Assembly (NCBI RefSeq): GCF_002022275.1
Contig: NZ_MSDF01000053.1
Span: forward strand, 52,494-116,493
Direction of reading: 5' to 3'
Length of the DNA stretch: 64,000 nucleotides
Source of the DNA: Pseudomonas fluorescens
GTDB taxonomy: Bacteria > Pseudomonadota > Gammaproteobacteria > Pseudomonadales > Pseudomonadaceae
The first letter of the stretch is position 1, and each line of letters starts with the position of its first letter. Made by a program: the position numbers and the translations under genes. Below, piece by piece: positions 1-8,235 of this stretch. Under the pieces are notes generated by a model that searched no databases, was not told the origin of the DNA, and was given only the letters and a program-made list of their open reading frames with translations.

Positions 1-1
1 C

Positions 2-28
2 GATGAGACCTGGACCCGCGAGTTGTGA
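2..28 (+). CDS. Possible 3' end of a truncated gene
   Basis: The first bases read in one plus frame as DETWTREL followed by TGA, just before a perfect hairpin. This would be the tail of a gene convergent with the MFS gene. Nine codons are too few to identify a family, so this rests only on an open frame, a stop and the adjacent hairpin. Confidence 0.25.
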   Translation, partial: DETWTREL

Positions 29-31
29 AGC

Positions 32-60
32 CTTCCCGCGCTGTTCAACAGCGCGGGAAG
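32..60. terminator. Hairpin between convergent genes
   Basis: A perfect 12-bp inverted repeat (CTTCCCGCGCTG / CAGCGCGGGAAG) with loop TTCAA lies 7 bases past the stop of the MFS gene. Neither side has a clear T tract, so it is a stable 3' hairpin, probably a shared terminator, rather than a textbook intrinsic terminator. Confidence 0.5.
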
Positions 61-67
61 TGACGCC

Positions 68-1471
68 TTACAGGTCTGTGATTTCCTTGTGGCGCGGCAC
101 CAGTGCTTTCATCACGCTCCACGCCACCAGGTAGGCCAGCGCGCAGATCGCAAACATGATCATGTAGCCGGTGTGAATGTCATTGATGGACTTGTAGTAG
201 TCGAACACCCAGCCGCCGATCTTGGTCATCACCACACCGCCCAGGCCACCGGCCATGCCGCCGATACCGACCACCGAGGCCACGGTTTTCTGCGGGAACA
301 TGTCGGACACGGTCGTGAAAATATTGCACGACCACGCCTGGTGCGCCGAGGCGCCCACGCCGATCAGCAATACCGGCACCCAGAAACTCAAGTAGCCAAA
401 GGGTTGCGCCAGCAACACCACCAACGGGAACAGCGCGATCACCAGCATGGCTTTCATGCGGCCGTCGTACGGTGCATCGCCGCGCGCCATGAAGTAGCTG
501 GGGAACCAGCCACCGCCGATACTGCCGACCATGGTCATGCTGTACAGCACGGCCAGTGGCATCACGATGTCCGAGCCTTTCATGCCGTATTGCGCCGATA
601 GGTAAGTCGGCAGCCAGAACAGGAAGAACCACCACACACCGTCGGTCATGAACTTGCCGAAGGCAAACGCCCAGGTCTGGCGATAGGTCAACAACTTGAA
701 CCACGACACTTTCTTGGCGACTGCACCGGCAGGCGCTGGCGTGAACGGTTCTACGGTCTGATCGCTGCGGATGTAGGCCAGTTCTTCAGCCGACAGGCGT
801 TTTTGCTCATCGGGCTTCTGATAGAGCGCCGACCACACGGCCACCCAGATAAAGCCGAGCATGCCGATGACCATAAACGCCGCTTCCCAGCCCCACATTC
901 CGGCAATTAACGGCACGCAGATAGGCGCCAGGATCGCGCCGACGTTGGCACCGGAGTTGAAAATACCGGTGGCCAAGGAGCGTTCTTTCTTCGGGAAGTA
1001 TTCGGCCGTGGCCTTGATCGCGATGGGGAAGTTACCCGCCTCGCCAATCGCCAGCACCGCGCGGGACAGCATGAAGCCGGCAATCGACACCGGGATCACC
1101 GCCAGGCCGATCGCACCGCTGACCGCCGCAATGCCCTCACCCATGGGCACCGCGAACGCATGCATGATCGCGCCGGTGGACCAGATGCCGATCGCCACGA
1201 CGTACGCGGCTTTGGTGCCGATTTTGTCGACAAAGCGCCCGGCGAACAGCATCGATATGGCGTAAACAAACTGGAACACCGCGGCAATGTTGGCGTAGTC
1301 GGTGTTGCTCCAGCCAAATTGCGTGGACAACTGCGGCGCCAGCAAGCTGAGCACCTGGCGATCGAGGTAGTTGACGGTGGTGGCAAAGAACAACATCGCG
1401 CAGATGGTCCAGCGATAGTTGCCGACGGCCTGGCCGACGCGATGGGCGTTGATGGGCTCATTCAAATTCAT
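68..1471 (-). CDS. MFS transporter, hexuronate/anion-cation symporter type
   Basis: A 467-residue 12-helix major facilitator of the ACS (ExuT/GudP-like) type, probably proton-coupled uptake of a sugar acid such as a hexuronate or aldarate across the inner membrane. The first helix carries the family-typical NYLDRQVLSLLAP, and the stretch around GEAGNFPIAIKATAEYFP matches the ACS signature region. The frame stays open 34 codons further upstream. I chose the ATG at 1471 because MNLNEP precedes the first helix directly and the extra residues overlap the promoter palindrome. The ribosome binding site is weak (AAAGTGATG). The substrate is inferred from family only. No catabolic gene is adjacent, although the cut-off gene at the left edge may be related. 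Confidence 0.85.
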   Translation of the reverse strand: MNLNEPINAHRVGQAVGNYRWTICAMLFFATTVNYLDRQVLSLLAPQLSTQFGWSNTDYANIAAVFQFVYAISMLFAGRFVDKIGTKAAYVVAIGIWSTGAIMHAFAVPMGEGIAAVSGAIGLAVIPVSIAGFMLSRAVLAIGEAGNFPIAIKATAEYFPKKERSLATGIFNSGANVGAILAPICVPLIAGMWGWEAAFMVIGMLGFIWVAVWSALYQKPDEQKRLSAEELAYIRSDQTVEPFTPAPAGAVAKKVSWFKLLTYRQTWAFAFGKFMTDGVWWFFLFWLPTYLSAQYGMKGSDIVMPLAVLYSMTMVGSIGGGWFPSYFMARGDAPYDGRMKAMLVIALFPLVVLLAQPFGYLSFWVPVLLIGVGASAHQAWSCNIFTTVSDMFPQKTVASVVGIGGMAGGLGGVVMTKIGGWVFDYYKSINDIHTGYMIMFAICALAYLVAWSVMKALVPRHKEITDL

Positions 1472-1499
1472 GGCATCACTTTTTATTTTTGTTAGGTAG

Positions 1500-1531
1500 G
1501 ACATATGTAACGTCATATGTCGTCGTACAAC
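1500..1531 (-). promoter_or_regulatory. Operator-like palindromes upstream of the MFS gene
   Basis: GACATATG (1500-1507) and CATATGTC (1514-1521) form an 8-bp inverted repeat with a 6-base spacer, about 30-50 bases before the MFS start. Overlapping it, bases 1519-1531 read GTTGTACGACGAC on the minus strand. The same 13-mer recurs at 17817-17829 in front of the NTF2-like gene, in the same orientation and at nearly the same distance from the start codon. The look is that of a GntR-type operator, but the regulator is not in the window. Confidence 0.5.
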
Positions 1532-1614
1532 TGTGACTTTTATATCGAGGTCCCTGTGCGGTGTCAATCGCAAAGATTGCCGCTTATTGAGGTTTTACTC
1601 GTCCATGAAAGTGG

Positions 1615-2145
1615 TCAGGAAATTTCAGTTGTAGGATGACAAAGCCTGAACACCAGGCTGGGTGCCTTGCCAGGCACATCATCCAGCTCGCCGAAACGCT
1701 GCAGGCCGAGTTTTTCCAGCACGCGAATCGATGCCGCGTGGTCGGGCCGCACCAGGCCAAACACTTCAGTCAGGCCAAGGGTTTCAAACGCCAGCACCAG
1801 CGCGGCACGGCCTACCTCGGTGGCATAGCCCTGCCCCCACGCTTCAACGGCGAACCGGTAGCCCAGATTGATGCGTTGCACGTCGAGGTAATTGAGCGGC
1901 GCCACGCCGCCAAAACCAATGATGTGTTCAGGCTGCTCACGGCGCGCAATCGCCCACCAGCCGTAACCGAGGGTCGCCCACTGCTCAAGCCAATGGTCCA
2001 GCGTGCGCTGCGCGTCGGCAAGGCTGGCCATCGGGCCGCTGGGGTTGAACAGATTGGTCTGCGGGTCGCCGTAGATCGCGAACAATCGCTGCACATCGCT
2101 GGGCTGTGGCGGACGGTAAACCAGACGTGATGGAGAAATGGACAT
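1615..2145 (-). CDS. GNAT family N-acetyltransferase (RimJ/RimL type)
   Basis: A 176-residue single-domain acetyltransferase that should transfer acetyl from acetyl-CoA to an amino group. The N-terminus (LVYRPPQPSDVQRLFAIYGDP) and the later GLVRPDHAASIRVLEKLGL follow the RimJ/RimL-type GNAT pattern, where the Q/R-x-x-G/A acetyl-CoA loop lies near EAWGQGYATE and the last strand begins with an asparagine- or serine-rich helix. A good AGGAG lies 8 bases before the ATG. It sits alone between two MFS genes, with a separate promoter likely on each side. The substrate cannot be told from sequence. Confidence 0.85.
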   Translation of the reverse strand: MSISPSRLVYRPPQPSDVQRLFAIYGDPQTNLFNPSGPMASLADAQRTLDHWLEQWATLGYGWWAIARREQPEHIIGFGGVAPLNYLDVQRINLGYRFAVEAWGQGYATEVGRAALVLAFETLGLTEVFGLVRPDHAASIRVLEKLGLQRFGELDDVPGKAPSLVFRLCHPTTEIS

Positions 2146-2297
2146 TCAAAAACTCCTGTGAGGATCGGAGAAGCTCGCTCCATTGGCAAAAAAACGCAAA
2201 TAGTGGTGAATTATTTCGTGTCGGCTTGTATCTGAACTGACAGAGCGGTGCCATCGCTGCGATGGCACCTCCCCTGTTCAGATTTAGAGTGGTCCGC

Positions 2298-3800
2298 ATG
2301 AAATCACGTAAGAAAAGCGTCAATCCCATCGGATTGAATGACATCACCATCGTCGACGATACCAAGGTACGCAAGGCGATTACCGCCGCCGCACTGGGTA
2401 ACGCCATGGAGTGGTTCGACTTTGGCGTCTACGGGTTTGTCGCCTATGTACTCGGCAAAGTGTTCTTCCCCGACGCCTCTCCCAGCGTACAAATGATCGC
2501 GGCGCTGGGCACCTTCTCGGTACCCTTCCTGATTCGCCCGCTGGGCGGCCTGTTCTTCGGTGCGCTGGGTGACAAATACGGACGGCAGAAAGTCCTCGCC
2601 GCCACCATCGTGATCATGTCCCTGAGCACCTTCGCCATCGGCTTGATCCCGTCCTATGCCTCCATCGGCATCTGGGCGCCGATCCTGCTGCTGCTATGCA
2701 AAATGGCCCAGGGCTTCTCGGTGGGTGGTGAGTACACCGGTGCCTCCATCTTTGTGGCCGAATACGCGCCGGACCGCAAACGCGGCTTCCTCGGCAGCTG
2801 GCTCGACTTCGGCTCCATCGCCGGCTTCGTGCTCGGCGCTGGCGTTGTGGTGCTGATCTCCAGCGTCCTCGGCGAAGCAGACTTCGAGTCCTGGGGCTGG
2901 CGCCTGCCGTTCTTCCTCGCCTTGCCCCTGGGCATCATCGGCCTGTACCTGCGCCACGCGCTGGAAGAAACACCCGCGTTCCAACAGCACATGGACAAAC
3001 TCGAACAAGGCGACCGCGAAGGCCTGACCCACGGCCCCAAAGTCTCGTTCAAGGAAGTTGCGACCAAGCACTGGCGCAGCCTGCTGACCTGCATCGGCAT
3101 TGTCGCGGCGACCAACGTGACCTATTACATGTTGCTCACCTACATGCCGAGCTACCTGTCGCATAACCTGCATTACAAAGAAAACAGCGGCGTGCTGATC
3201 ATCATCGCGATCATGGTCGGCATGCTATTCGTACAGCCGTTCATTGGCTTTATCAGCGACAAGATCGGCCGCAAGCCCTTCATCATCGCCGGCAGCATTG
3301 GCCTGCTGTTCCTGTCGATTCCGGCCTTCATGCTGATCACCAGCGGCAAGATCGGTCTGATCTTCGCCGGCTTGCTGATGCTCGCCGTGATCCTCAACTT
3401 CTTCATCGGCGTAATGGCCTCGACGCTGCCCGCGATGTTCCCCACTCACCTGCGCTACAGCGCGCTGGCCAGTGCGTTCAACGTCTCGGTGTTGATCGCG
3501 GGCCTCACCCCGACCGCCGTGGCTTGGCTGGTGGAAAGCACCGGTGACCTGTACATGCCCGCCTACTACCTGATGGTGTTTGCGGTGGTGGGCCTGATCA
3601 CTGGCCTGACCATGAAGGAAACCGCGAACAAGCCCCTGCGCGGCGCAGCGCCAGCCGCTTCGGACATGGAAGAAGCCAAGGAGTTGCTGCAGGAGCATCA
3701 CGACAATATCGAGCAGAAGATCGAAGACCTCGACGCCGAGATCGCCGAGCTGGAAGCCAAGCGTCAGAACCTGGTGCAACAGCATCCACGGATTAACTAA
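2298..3800 (+). CDS. proP: ProP-type proline/glycine betaine MHS symporter
   Basis: A 500-residue metabolite:H+ symporter of the MFS, likely taking up proline and betaine as osmoprotectants. The family signatures are GNAMEWFDFGVYGF in helix 1, GGLFFGALGDKYGR in the 2-3 loop and KMAQGFSVGGEYTGA in helix 4. The last about 40 residues form a heptad-rich segment (EQKIEDLDAEIAELEAKRQ) like the C-terminal coiled coil that tunes osmosensing in Escherichia coli ProP, which separates it from other MHS transporters. The frame is open 12 codons further upstream (GTG-like start at 2262), but the ATG at 2298 matches the usual N-terminus. The ribosome binding site is weak. It is monocistronic and followed by a long REP pair. 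Confidence 0.88.
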   Translation: MKSRKKSVNPIGLNDITIVDDTKVRKAITAAALGNAMEWFDFGVYGFVAYVLGKVFFPDASPSVQMIAALGTFSVPFLIRPLGGLFFGALGDKYGRQKVLAATIVIMSLSTFAIGLIPSYASIGIWAPILLLLCKMAQGFSVGGEYTGASIFVAEYAPDRKRGFLGSWLDFGSIAGFVLGAGVVVLISSVLGEADFESWGWRLPFFLALPLGIIGLYLRHALEETPAFQQHMDKLEQGDREGLTHGPKVSFKEVATKHWRSLLTCIGIVAATNVTYYMLLTYMPSYLSHNLHYKENSGVLIIIAIMVGMLFVQPFIGFISDKIGRKPFIIAGSIGLLFLSIPAFMLITSGKIGLIFAGLLMLAVILNFFIGVMASTLPAMFPTHLRYSALASAFNVSVLIAGLTPTAVAWLVESTGDLYMPAYYLMVFAVVGLITGLTMKETANKPLRGAAPAASDMEEAKELLQEHHDNIEQKIEDLDAEIAELEAKRQNLVQQHPRIN

Positions 3801-3840
3801 GCGCAAAACGCGAACGCAGAACCTGTGGCAAGTGCGCTTG

Positions 3841-3976
3841 TTGTGGCGAGCGGGCTTGCCCCGCGTTGGGCTGCGCAGCAGCCCCAGTAAAGCCATCGCG
3901 TTTCTACAATTGGAACGCGGCGGCAGGTTTCAGGGCCGCTTCGCGCCCCAACGCGGGGCAAGCCCGCTCGCCACAA
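3841..3976. repeat. REP pair (BIME-like inverted repeat)
   Basis: The 30 bases 3841-3870 (starting TTGTGGCGAGCGGGCTTG) are the exact reverse complement of 3947-3976, with about 76 bases between. It lies between the 3' ends of proP and the convergent AraC gene, the usual place for Pseudomonas REP pairs. Confidence 0.85.
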
Positions 3977-4025
3977 CAGGCTCGCTCGCCAGGAGGGAGT
4001 GTTGATGGGCTAACGTCTTATTGCC

Positions 4026-4799
4026 CTAGCGAAAAAACTGACTCGGCGTCTTGCCAAACTGTTTCTTGAACATGCTGGTAAAGGCGCTCGGGCTTTCATA
4101 GCCCAACTCGATGGCCACATCGATGATCTTCTCCCCCACCGCAATGCGTTCCAGCGCCAACAGCAGTCGCGCTTGCTGGCGCCATTGGCCAAAGGTCAGC
4201 CCGGTTTCCTTGCGAAACAGACGCTGGATGGTTTTTTGGTCCAGCGCCAGTCGATCACTCCAATCCGCGACTGTCGAGGCGTCTCCCGGATCTGCCTGCC
4301 AGGCCAGGCAGATGGCGTTTATGCGCACGTCGGCTGGCTGGGGAAGCGACAGCGGCAGCGCGGGCAGCAGCGCCAGTTCATCCAGAATCAGGTGCATGAT
4401 CCGCGCATCCCGGGAGTCTTCGGCATACGGCGGCTTCAAACTGACGGAGGCCTTGATCAGTTCACTGAGCAACGGCGACACACTCACCGCCTTGGTCTCG
4501 GTCGGCAAATTCGGGAAGCTGTCGGGACGCACAAACACACTGCGCATCTTCAACGGCCCCACGCAGCGCAGTGAATGGACCTGCCCGGACGGCATCCAGA
4601 ACCCGCGATTGGGCGGCACCGTCCACTGACTCTGCAGCGAATGCACCACCATCACGCCTTCGATGGCGTACAGCAGTTGATGCTTCTCATGGCTGTGGTC
4701 GGGTATTACCCAGTTTTCGGGGTAGTCGGTGGCGGAACTGATGACAGCCCAGTCGCCCTCATCGATCTCCCGCAGAAATGTATCCAGTGATTTAATCAT
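4026..4799 (-). CDS. AraC family transcriptional regulator
   Basis: A 257-residue regulator with an N-terminal cupin-like sensing domain (HSHEKHQLLYAIEGVMVV, then PNRGFWMPSGQVHSLR, residues about 30-90) and a C-terminal AraC DNA-binding domain with two helix-turn-helix units (TVADWSDRLALDQKTIQRLF and KIIDVAIELGYESPSAFTSM, then FKKQFGKTPSQFFR). The open frame continues 83 codons upstream, but the ATG at 4799 has AAAGGGCGA before it and gives the standard length. It is divergent from the Fsr-type efflux gene at 4945, so that gene is its probable target. The ligand is unknown. Confidence 0.88.
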   Translation of the reverse strand: MIKSLDTFLREIDEGDWAVISSATDYPENWVIPDHSHEKHQLLYAIEGVMVVHSLQSQWTVPPNRGFWMPSGQVHSLRCVGPLKMRSVFVRPDSFPNLPTETKAVSVSPLLSELIKASVSLKPPYAEDSRDARIMHLILDELALLPALPLSLPQPADVRINAICLAWQADPGDASTVADWSDRLALDQKTIQRLFRKETGLTFGQWRQQARLLLALERIAVGEKIIDVAIELGYESPSAFTSMFKKQFGKTPSQFFR

Positions 4800-4888
4800 T
4801 TCGCCCTTTTTGCGATGGTTGCCTCCCGAATTTCGCGAGACAGGCATTTTCACTGAATTTAGCATGAACGCCGAAATATTTTGAAATG

Positions 4889-4914
4889 GGCAAACGGCAT
4901 AAGTACCGTTTGCC
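4889..4914. promoter_or_regulatory. Inverted repeat in the araC-fsr intergenic region
   Basis: GGCAAACGG (4889-4897) and CCGTTTGCC (4906-4914) form a perfect 9-bp inverted repeat with an 8-base spacer. It ends 30 bases before the efflux gene start and about 90 bases from the AraC start. It may be an operator or a 5'-UTR hairpin of the efflux gene. Confidence 0.45.
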
Positions 4915-4944
4915 TCTGTTAGCTGCCTTGTATGGAATGCCTGC

Positions 4945-6156
4945 ATGTCGACCCTGACCGCGTCACCCGCCGCTGCAACAGCTACGCCCCAGATAAGCCC
5001 GTTGGTCATGCGCGTCCTCGGCGCCTGCGCCCTGGCGCACATGATCAACGACCTGATTCAGGCGGTGTTGCCCTCGATCTATCCGATGCTCAAGGCCAAC
5101 TACGGCCTGAGTTTCACTCAAGTGGGCCTGATCACCCTGACCTTCCAGCTGACCGCGTCCCTGCTGCAGCCGTGGATCGGCTACCACACCGACCGCCACC
5201 CCAAACCCTGGCTGCTGCCGGCGGGCATGGTCAGCACCTTGATCGGCATTTTGATGCTGGCATTTGTCGGCACCTTCCCGGCCATTTTGCTGGCGGCGGC
5301 GCTGGTGGGGGTGGGTTCTTCGACCTTCCACCCGGAAACCTCGCGGGTGGCCCGCCTGGCCTCCGGCGGCCGCTATGGCCTGGCGCAATCGACCTTCCAG
5401 GTCGGCGGTAATACCGGCAGCGCCTTCGGCCCGTTGCTGGCGGCAGCCATCATCATTCCGTATGGCCAAACCCACATCGCCTGGTTTGGCCTGTTCGCCG
5501 TGTTTGCGATTCTGGTGCTGTATGGCTTGAGCCGCTGGTACCGCAACCACCTCAACCTGTTCAAATTCAAGGCCGGTGGTAAAGCCACTCACGGTCTGTC
5601 GAAAGGCCGCGTGACCTTCGCCCTGGTGGTGCTGGCCATGCTGGTGTTCTCCAAATATTTCTACATGACCAGCCTGACCAGCTACTTCACCTTTTACCTG
5701 ATCGAAAAATTCCAACTCTCGGTCGCCAGCTCCCAGCTGTACCTGTTCCTGTTCCTCGGCGCAGTGGCCGTAGGCACCTTCGCGGGTGGTCCGATCGGCG
5801 ACAAGATCGGCCGCAAGAAAGTCATCTGGTTCTCGATTCTCGGCGCCGCGCCGTTCACCCTCGCCCTGCCCTACGTCGACCTGTTCTGGACCGCCGTGCT
5901 CAGCGTGATCATCGGCTTCGTGCTGGCCTCGGCCTTCTCGGCGATCGTGGTGTTTGCCCAGGAACTGGTGCCGGGCAACGTGGGCATGATTGCCGGCATC
6001 TTCTTCGGCCTGATGTTCGGCTTCAGCGGCATCGGTGCGGCATTGCTGGGCTTGCTCGCTGACAGCCATGGCATCGAATACGTCTATCAGATCTGTTCAT
6101 TCCTGCCCTTGGTCGGGATTCTGACGGTGTTGTTGCCGTCGACTAAAGGCGTGTAA
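4945..6156 (+). CDS. fsr: Fosmidomycin resistance-like MFS efflux transporter
   Basis: A 403-residue 12-helix MFS protein of the Fsr subfamily, which exports fosmidomycin and related compounds in exchange for protons. Family features are ALAHMINDLIQAVLPSIYPM in helix 1, GYHTDRHPKPW in the 2-3 loop, GVGSSTFHPETSRVAR in helix 4 and GPIGDKIGRKK in the 8-9 loop. The ATG at 4945 has only a weak ribosome binding site (GGAATG), but no better start precedes helix 1. The gene is divergent from an AraC regulator with an inverted repeat between them, so induction by a toxic substrate is plausible. The true substrate in this strain is inference. Confidence 0.85.
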   Translation: MSTLTASPAAATATPQISPLVMRVLGACALAHMINDLIQAVLPSIYPMLKANYGLSFTQVGLITLTFQLTASLLQPWIGYHTDRHPKPWLLPAGMVSTLIGILMLAFVGTFPAILLAAALVGVGSSTFHPETSRVARLASGGRYGLAQSTFQVGGNTGSAFGPLLAAAIIIPYGQTHIAWFGLFAVFAILVLYGLSRWYRNHLNLFKFKAGGKATHGLSKGRVTFALVVLAMLVFSKYFYMTSLTSYFTFYLIEKFQLSVASSQLYLFLFLGAVAVGTFAGGPIGDKIGRKKVIWFSILGAAPFTLALPYVDLFWTAVLSVIIGFVLASAFSAIVVFAQELVPGNVGMIAGIFFGLMFGFSGIGAALLGLLADSHGIEYVYQICSFLPLVGILTVLLPSTKGV

Positions 6157-6322
6157 AAACACCTACAGGGTGACCGCCTTGAGTTTGCGACAATCAAGGC
6201 AGTCATCCTCCGCGCTGCAACTAAGCTTCCTACCTGAAAAGGAACCAAATCGCTGATAGAGCCACCCACTTGAGGCTAGTCGATAGTGACTTCACATCGC
6301 ATCTGCCTGAAGAGGATATTGC

Positions 6323-7096
6323 ATGATTACTTCAACTCCCACGATTTATCACGCCCCTCCAACGCTAGACCCGAACAGCACGCCGACCACCAATGAACCA
6401 CCTGATACGTCAGCCGTTAGCCGAACTAAACGCGGCGTGGCAGACAAGCGATATTTATGGCCGCAGAATCACACCATTACCATTTCATTTCTGGACACAC
6501 CGCAAGCCACCAAGAGGCTAGTACAAAAGTCCATCGGCGTTTTTGCGGGGCTCATTAATCTAAAGTTCAAGTTTGTCGAGGGCAATGAGGGTGACATCCG
6601 TATATCGGCACATAGGGATATACAAGGCACCTGGTCAAAGTTGGGCACGACCGCGCTCAGCACGCCTAAAGACCAACCTACAATGCATGTAGATCTCAAC
6701 ACTGCCCCTGCTGACTTGCGGCACTACATACTGCATGAGTTCGGGCATGCACTCGGTGTAGAACACGAACATCACCATCCGGACAGGACCGTACAATACG
6801 ACGAGGCAAAGACTTATCAGGTCTACAACGAACAGTTGGGCTGGGGCAAAGGCATGACTGACCATCAAGTGCTCAGAAAAGTCGACCCGGCTAATGCAAT
6901 CACAACACCTTATGATCGCAAATCAATCATGCACTATAACGTCCCCCCTGAAATGACATCGAACAATGAAGGAGTCGCCCCAAACAAAACACTGTCCGAC
7001 GCTGATAAAGAGTTCTTGAAGTCGCTGTACCCGCTCCCCCGTCCTACAGCATCCGAAATCCAGGCCCGACGTTTTTTTCGCAAAGGCCTTATTTGA
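6323..7096 (+). CDS. Astacin-like (M12) zinc metalloprotease
   Basis: A 257-residue protein carrying the extended zinc site HEFGHALGVEHEH (about residues 140-152), which supplies three histidines and the catalytic glutamate, followed by HPDR. The Met-turn SIMHY comes about 55 residues later, so this is a metzincin of the astacin/M12 type. I see no signal peptide: the N-terminus is threonine- and proline-rich (PTIYHAPPTLDPNSTPTT). It therefore acts inside the cell, leaves by a leaderless route, or is an effector. GAGGATATT precedes the ATG. Base composition is more AT-rich than in the neighbours, which suggests transfer. No inhibitor or secretion gene is adjacent. Confidence 0.82.
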   Translation: MITSTPTIYHAPPTLDPNSTPTTNEPPDTSAVSRTKRGVADKRYLWPQNHTITISFLDTPQATKRLVQKSIGVFAGLINLKFKFVEGNEGDIRISAHRDIQGTWSKLGTTALSTPKDQPTMHVDLNTAPADLRHYILHEFGHALGVEHEHHHPDRTVQYDEAKTYQVYNEQLGWGKGMTDHQVLRKVDPANAITTPYDRKSIMHYNVPPEMTSNNEGVAPNKTLSDADKEFLKSLYPLPRPTASEIQARRFFRKGLI

Positions 7097-7154
7097 ATAG
7101 GGATTGTACGGTTGGCACTCTCTTCCTGAGTGCGTCCCTGAATGATCTTTATAC

Positions 7155-7182
7155 CTGACTCCACGCCTGCGCCTGGAGTCAG
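7155..7182. terminator. Hairpin between convergent genes
   Basis: CTGACTCCA (7155-7163) and TGGAGTCAG (7174-7182) form a perfect 9-bp stem with a 10-base loop in the gap between the metalloprotease and the convergent dehydrogenase gene. No T tract follows on plus. On minus the flank is AT-rich. Confidence 0.4.
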
Positions 7183-7195
7183 CATGGGCAGCCCG

Positions 7196-8200
7196 TCACA
7201 GATCGTAATGCACTGCCACACTTCTTCCGGTTTTCACCGATTCCAACGCGCAATCCGCCAGGTGCAGCGCATACAACCCATCCCGCACACTCGTAGGCAA
7301 TTGCCGCCCACTGTTCAGCGCCTCAATAAACTGCGTCAGCTCATTGCGATAAGCATCCGCATATCGCTCCAGAAAAAAGTGCTGCAACGGCTCCAGCGCT
7401 TCGGTGTGCTCGGCGCTCCAGTGGCGCAATGTGCTGGGCCGGTGGTTGTCGGTGAGCAGCACACCGCTGGCCCCGGAGACCTCCACGCGCTGGTCGTAAC
7501 CGTACACCGCCTGGCGGCAGCAGTTGATATGGCATTGCTTGCCGGACGCAGTACGCAACAACACCATCACGCTGTCGTAATCGTCGATTTCTTCCAGGCT
7601 CGGGTCCACCAGGCGGCTAGCGAACGCGCTGACCTCTACCGGTTCTTCGCCGAGCAAATGGCGGGCGGTGTCGAAGTCGTGGATGGTCATGTCGCGCAGG
7701 ATGCCGCCGGAGTGTTTCAGGTAGTCGCGCGGCGCCAGGCCTGGGTCGCGGCTGGTGATGATGACCTGGCGCACGGCGCCGATCTCGCCGGCATCCAGGG
7801 CCTGGCGCAGGCGCAGCATGTCGGGATCGAAGCGCCGGTTGAACCCGAGCATCACTTTGCCGCCTTGGCGCTCGACGGCTTGGGCGGCGCTGCGGGCCTT
7901 GGCGATATCGAGGTCGATGGGTTTTTCGCAGAGCACCGCCTTGCCTTCGGCCACGGCAGCCAGCAGCAGGTCGATATGCGTGTCGGTGGGCGTGCCGATG
8001 ACCACCGCGTCAATGTCTTTGCGGGTCAGCGCGGCGGCGCAATCGTAAGCCGCTTCGCAGCCCAGTTGCGTACTCAGCGCATCCACGCCTTCGCGCCAGG
8101 GATCGGCTACCAGCACCAGCGTGGCGTTGGGGTGAGCGGCGACGTTGGCGGCGTGGATCTTGGCGATGCGCCCGGCACCTAAAACGGCAATACGAAGCAT
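7196..8200 (-). CDS. iolG: Inositol 2-dehydrogenase-like Gfo/Idh/MocA oxidoreductase
   Basis: A 334-residue NAD(P)-dependent dehydrogenase. The N-terminal Rossmann domain starts with VLGAGRIAKIHAANV. The CEKPID motif (about residue 95) supplies the catalytic lysine, GFNRRFDPD follows, and DMTIHDFD carries the active-site aspartate and histidine typical of IolG. The likely reaction is oxidation of myo- or scyllo-inositol, or a related cyclitol, to the ketone. The ATG at 8200 has AGGAG 8 bases upstream; the open frame extends 34 codons further into the gap. It lies 35 bases downstream of the LacI-type gene and is probably co-transcribed. No other iol genes are present, so the substrate may not be inositol itself. 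Confidence 0.83.
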   Translation of the reverse strand: MLRIAVLGAGRIAKIHAANVAAHPNATLVLVADPWREGVDALSTQLGCEAAYDCAAALTRKDIDAVVIGTPTDTHIDLLLAAVAEGKAVLCEKPIDLDIAKARSAAQAVERQGGKVMLGFNRRFDPDMLRLRQALDAGEIGAVRQVIITSRDPGLAPRDYLKHSGGILRDMTIHDFDTARHLLGEEPVEVSAFASRLVDPSLEEIDDYDSVMVLLRTASGKQCHINCCRQAVYGYDQRVEVSGASGVLLTDNHRPSTLRHWSAEHTEALEPLQHFFLERYADAYRNELTQFIEALNSGRQLPTSVRDGLYALHLADCALESVKTGRSVAVHYDL

Positions 8201-8235
8201 GGTTGAACTCCTGATGTTGTTTTTGAAGGGAGTAC

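Noticed and set aside
4963..6069. 368-codon minus-strand frame opposite the Fsr-type gene
   Set aside because: Its composition is rich in His, Gln and Gly, typical of the antisense of a membrane-protein gene, with no motif or ribosome binding site.
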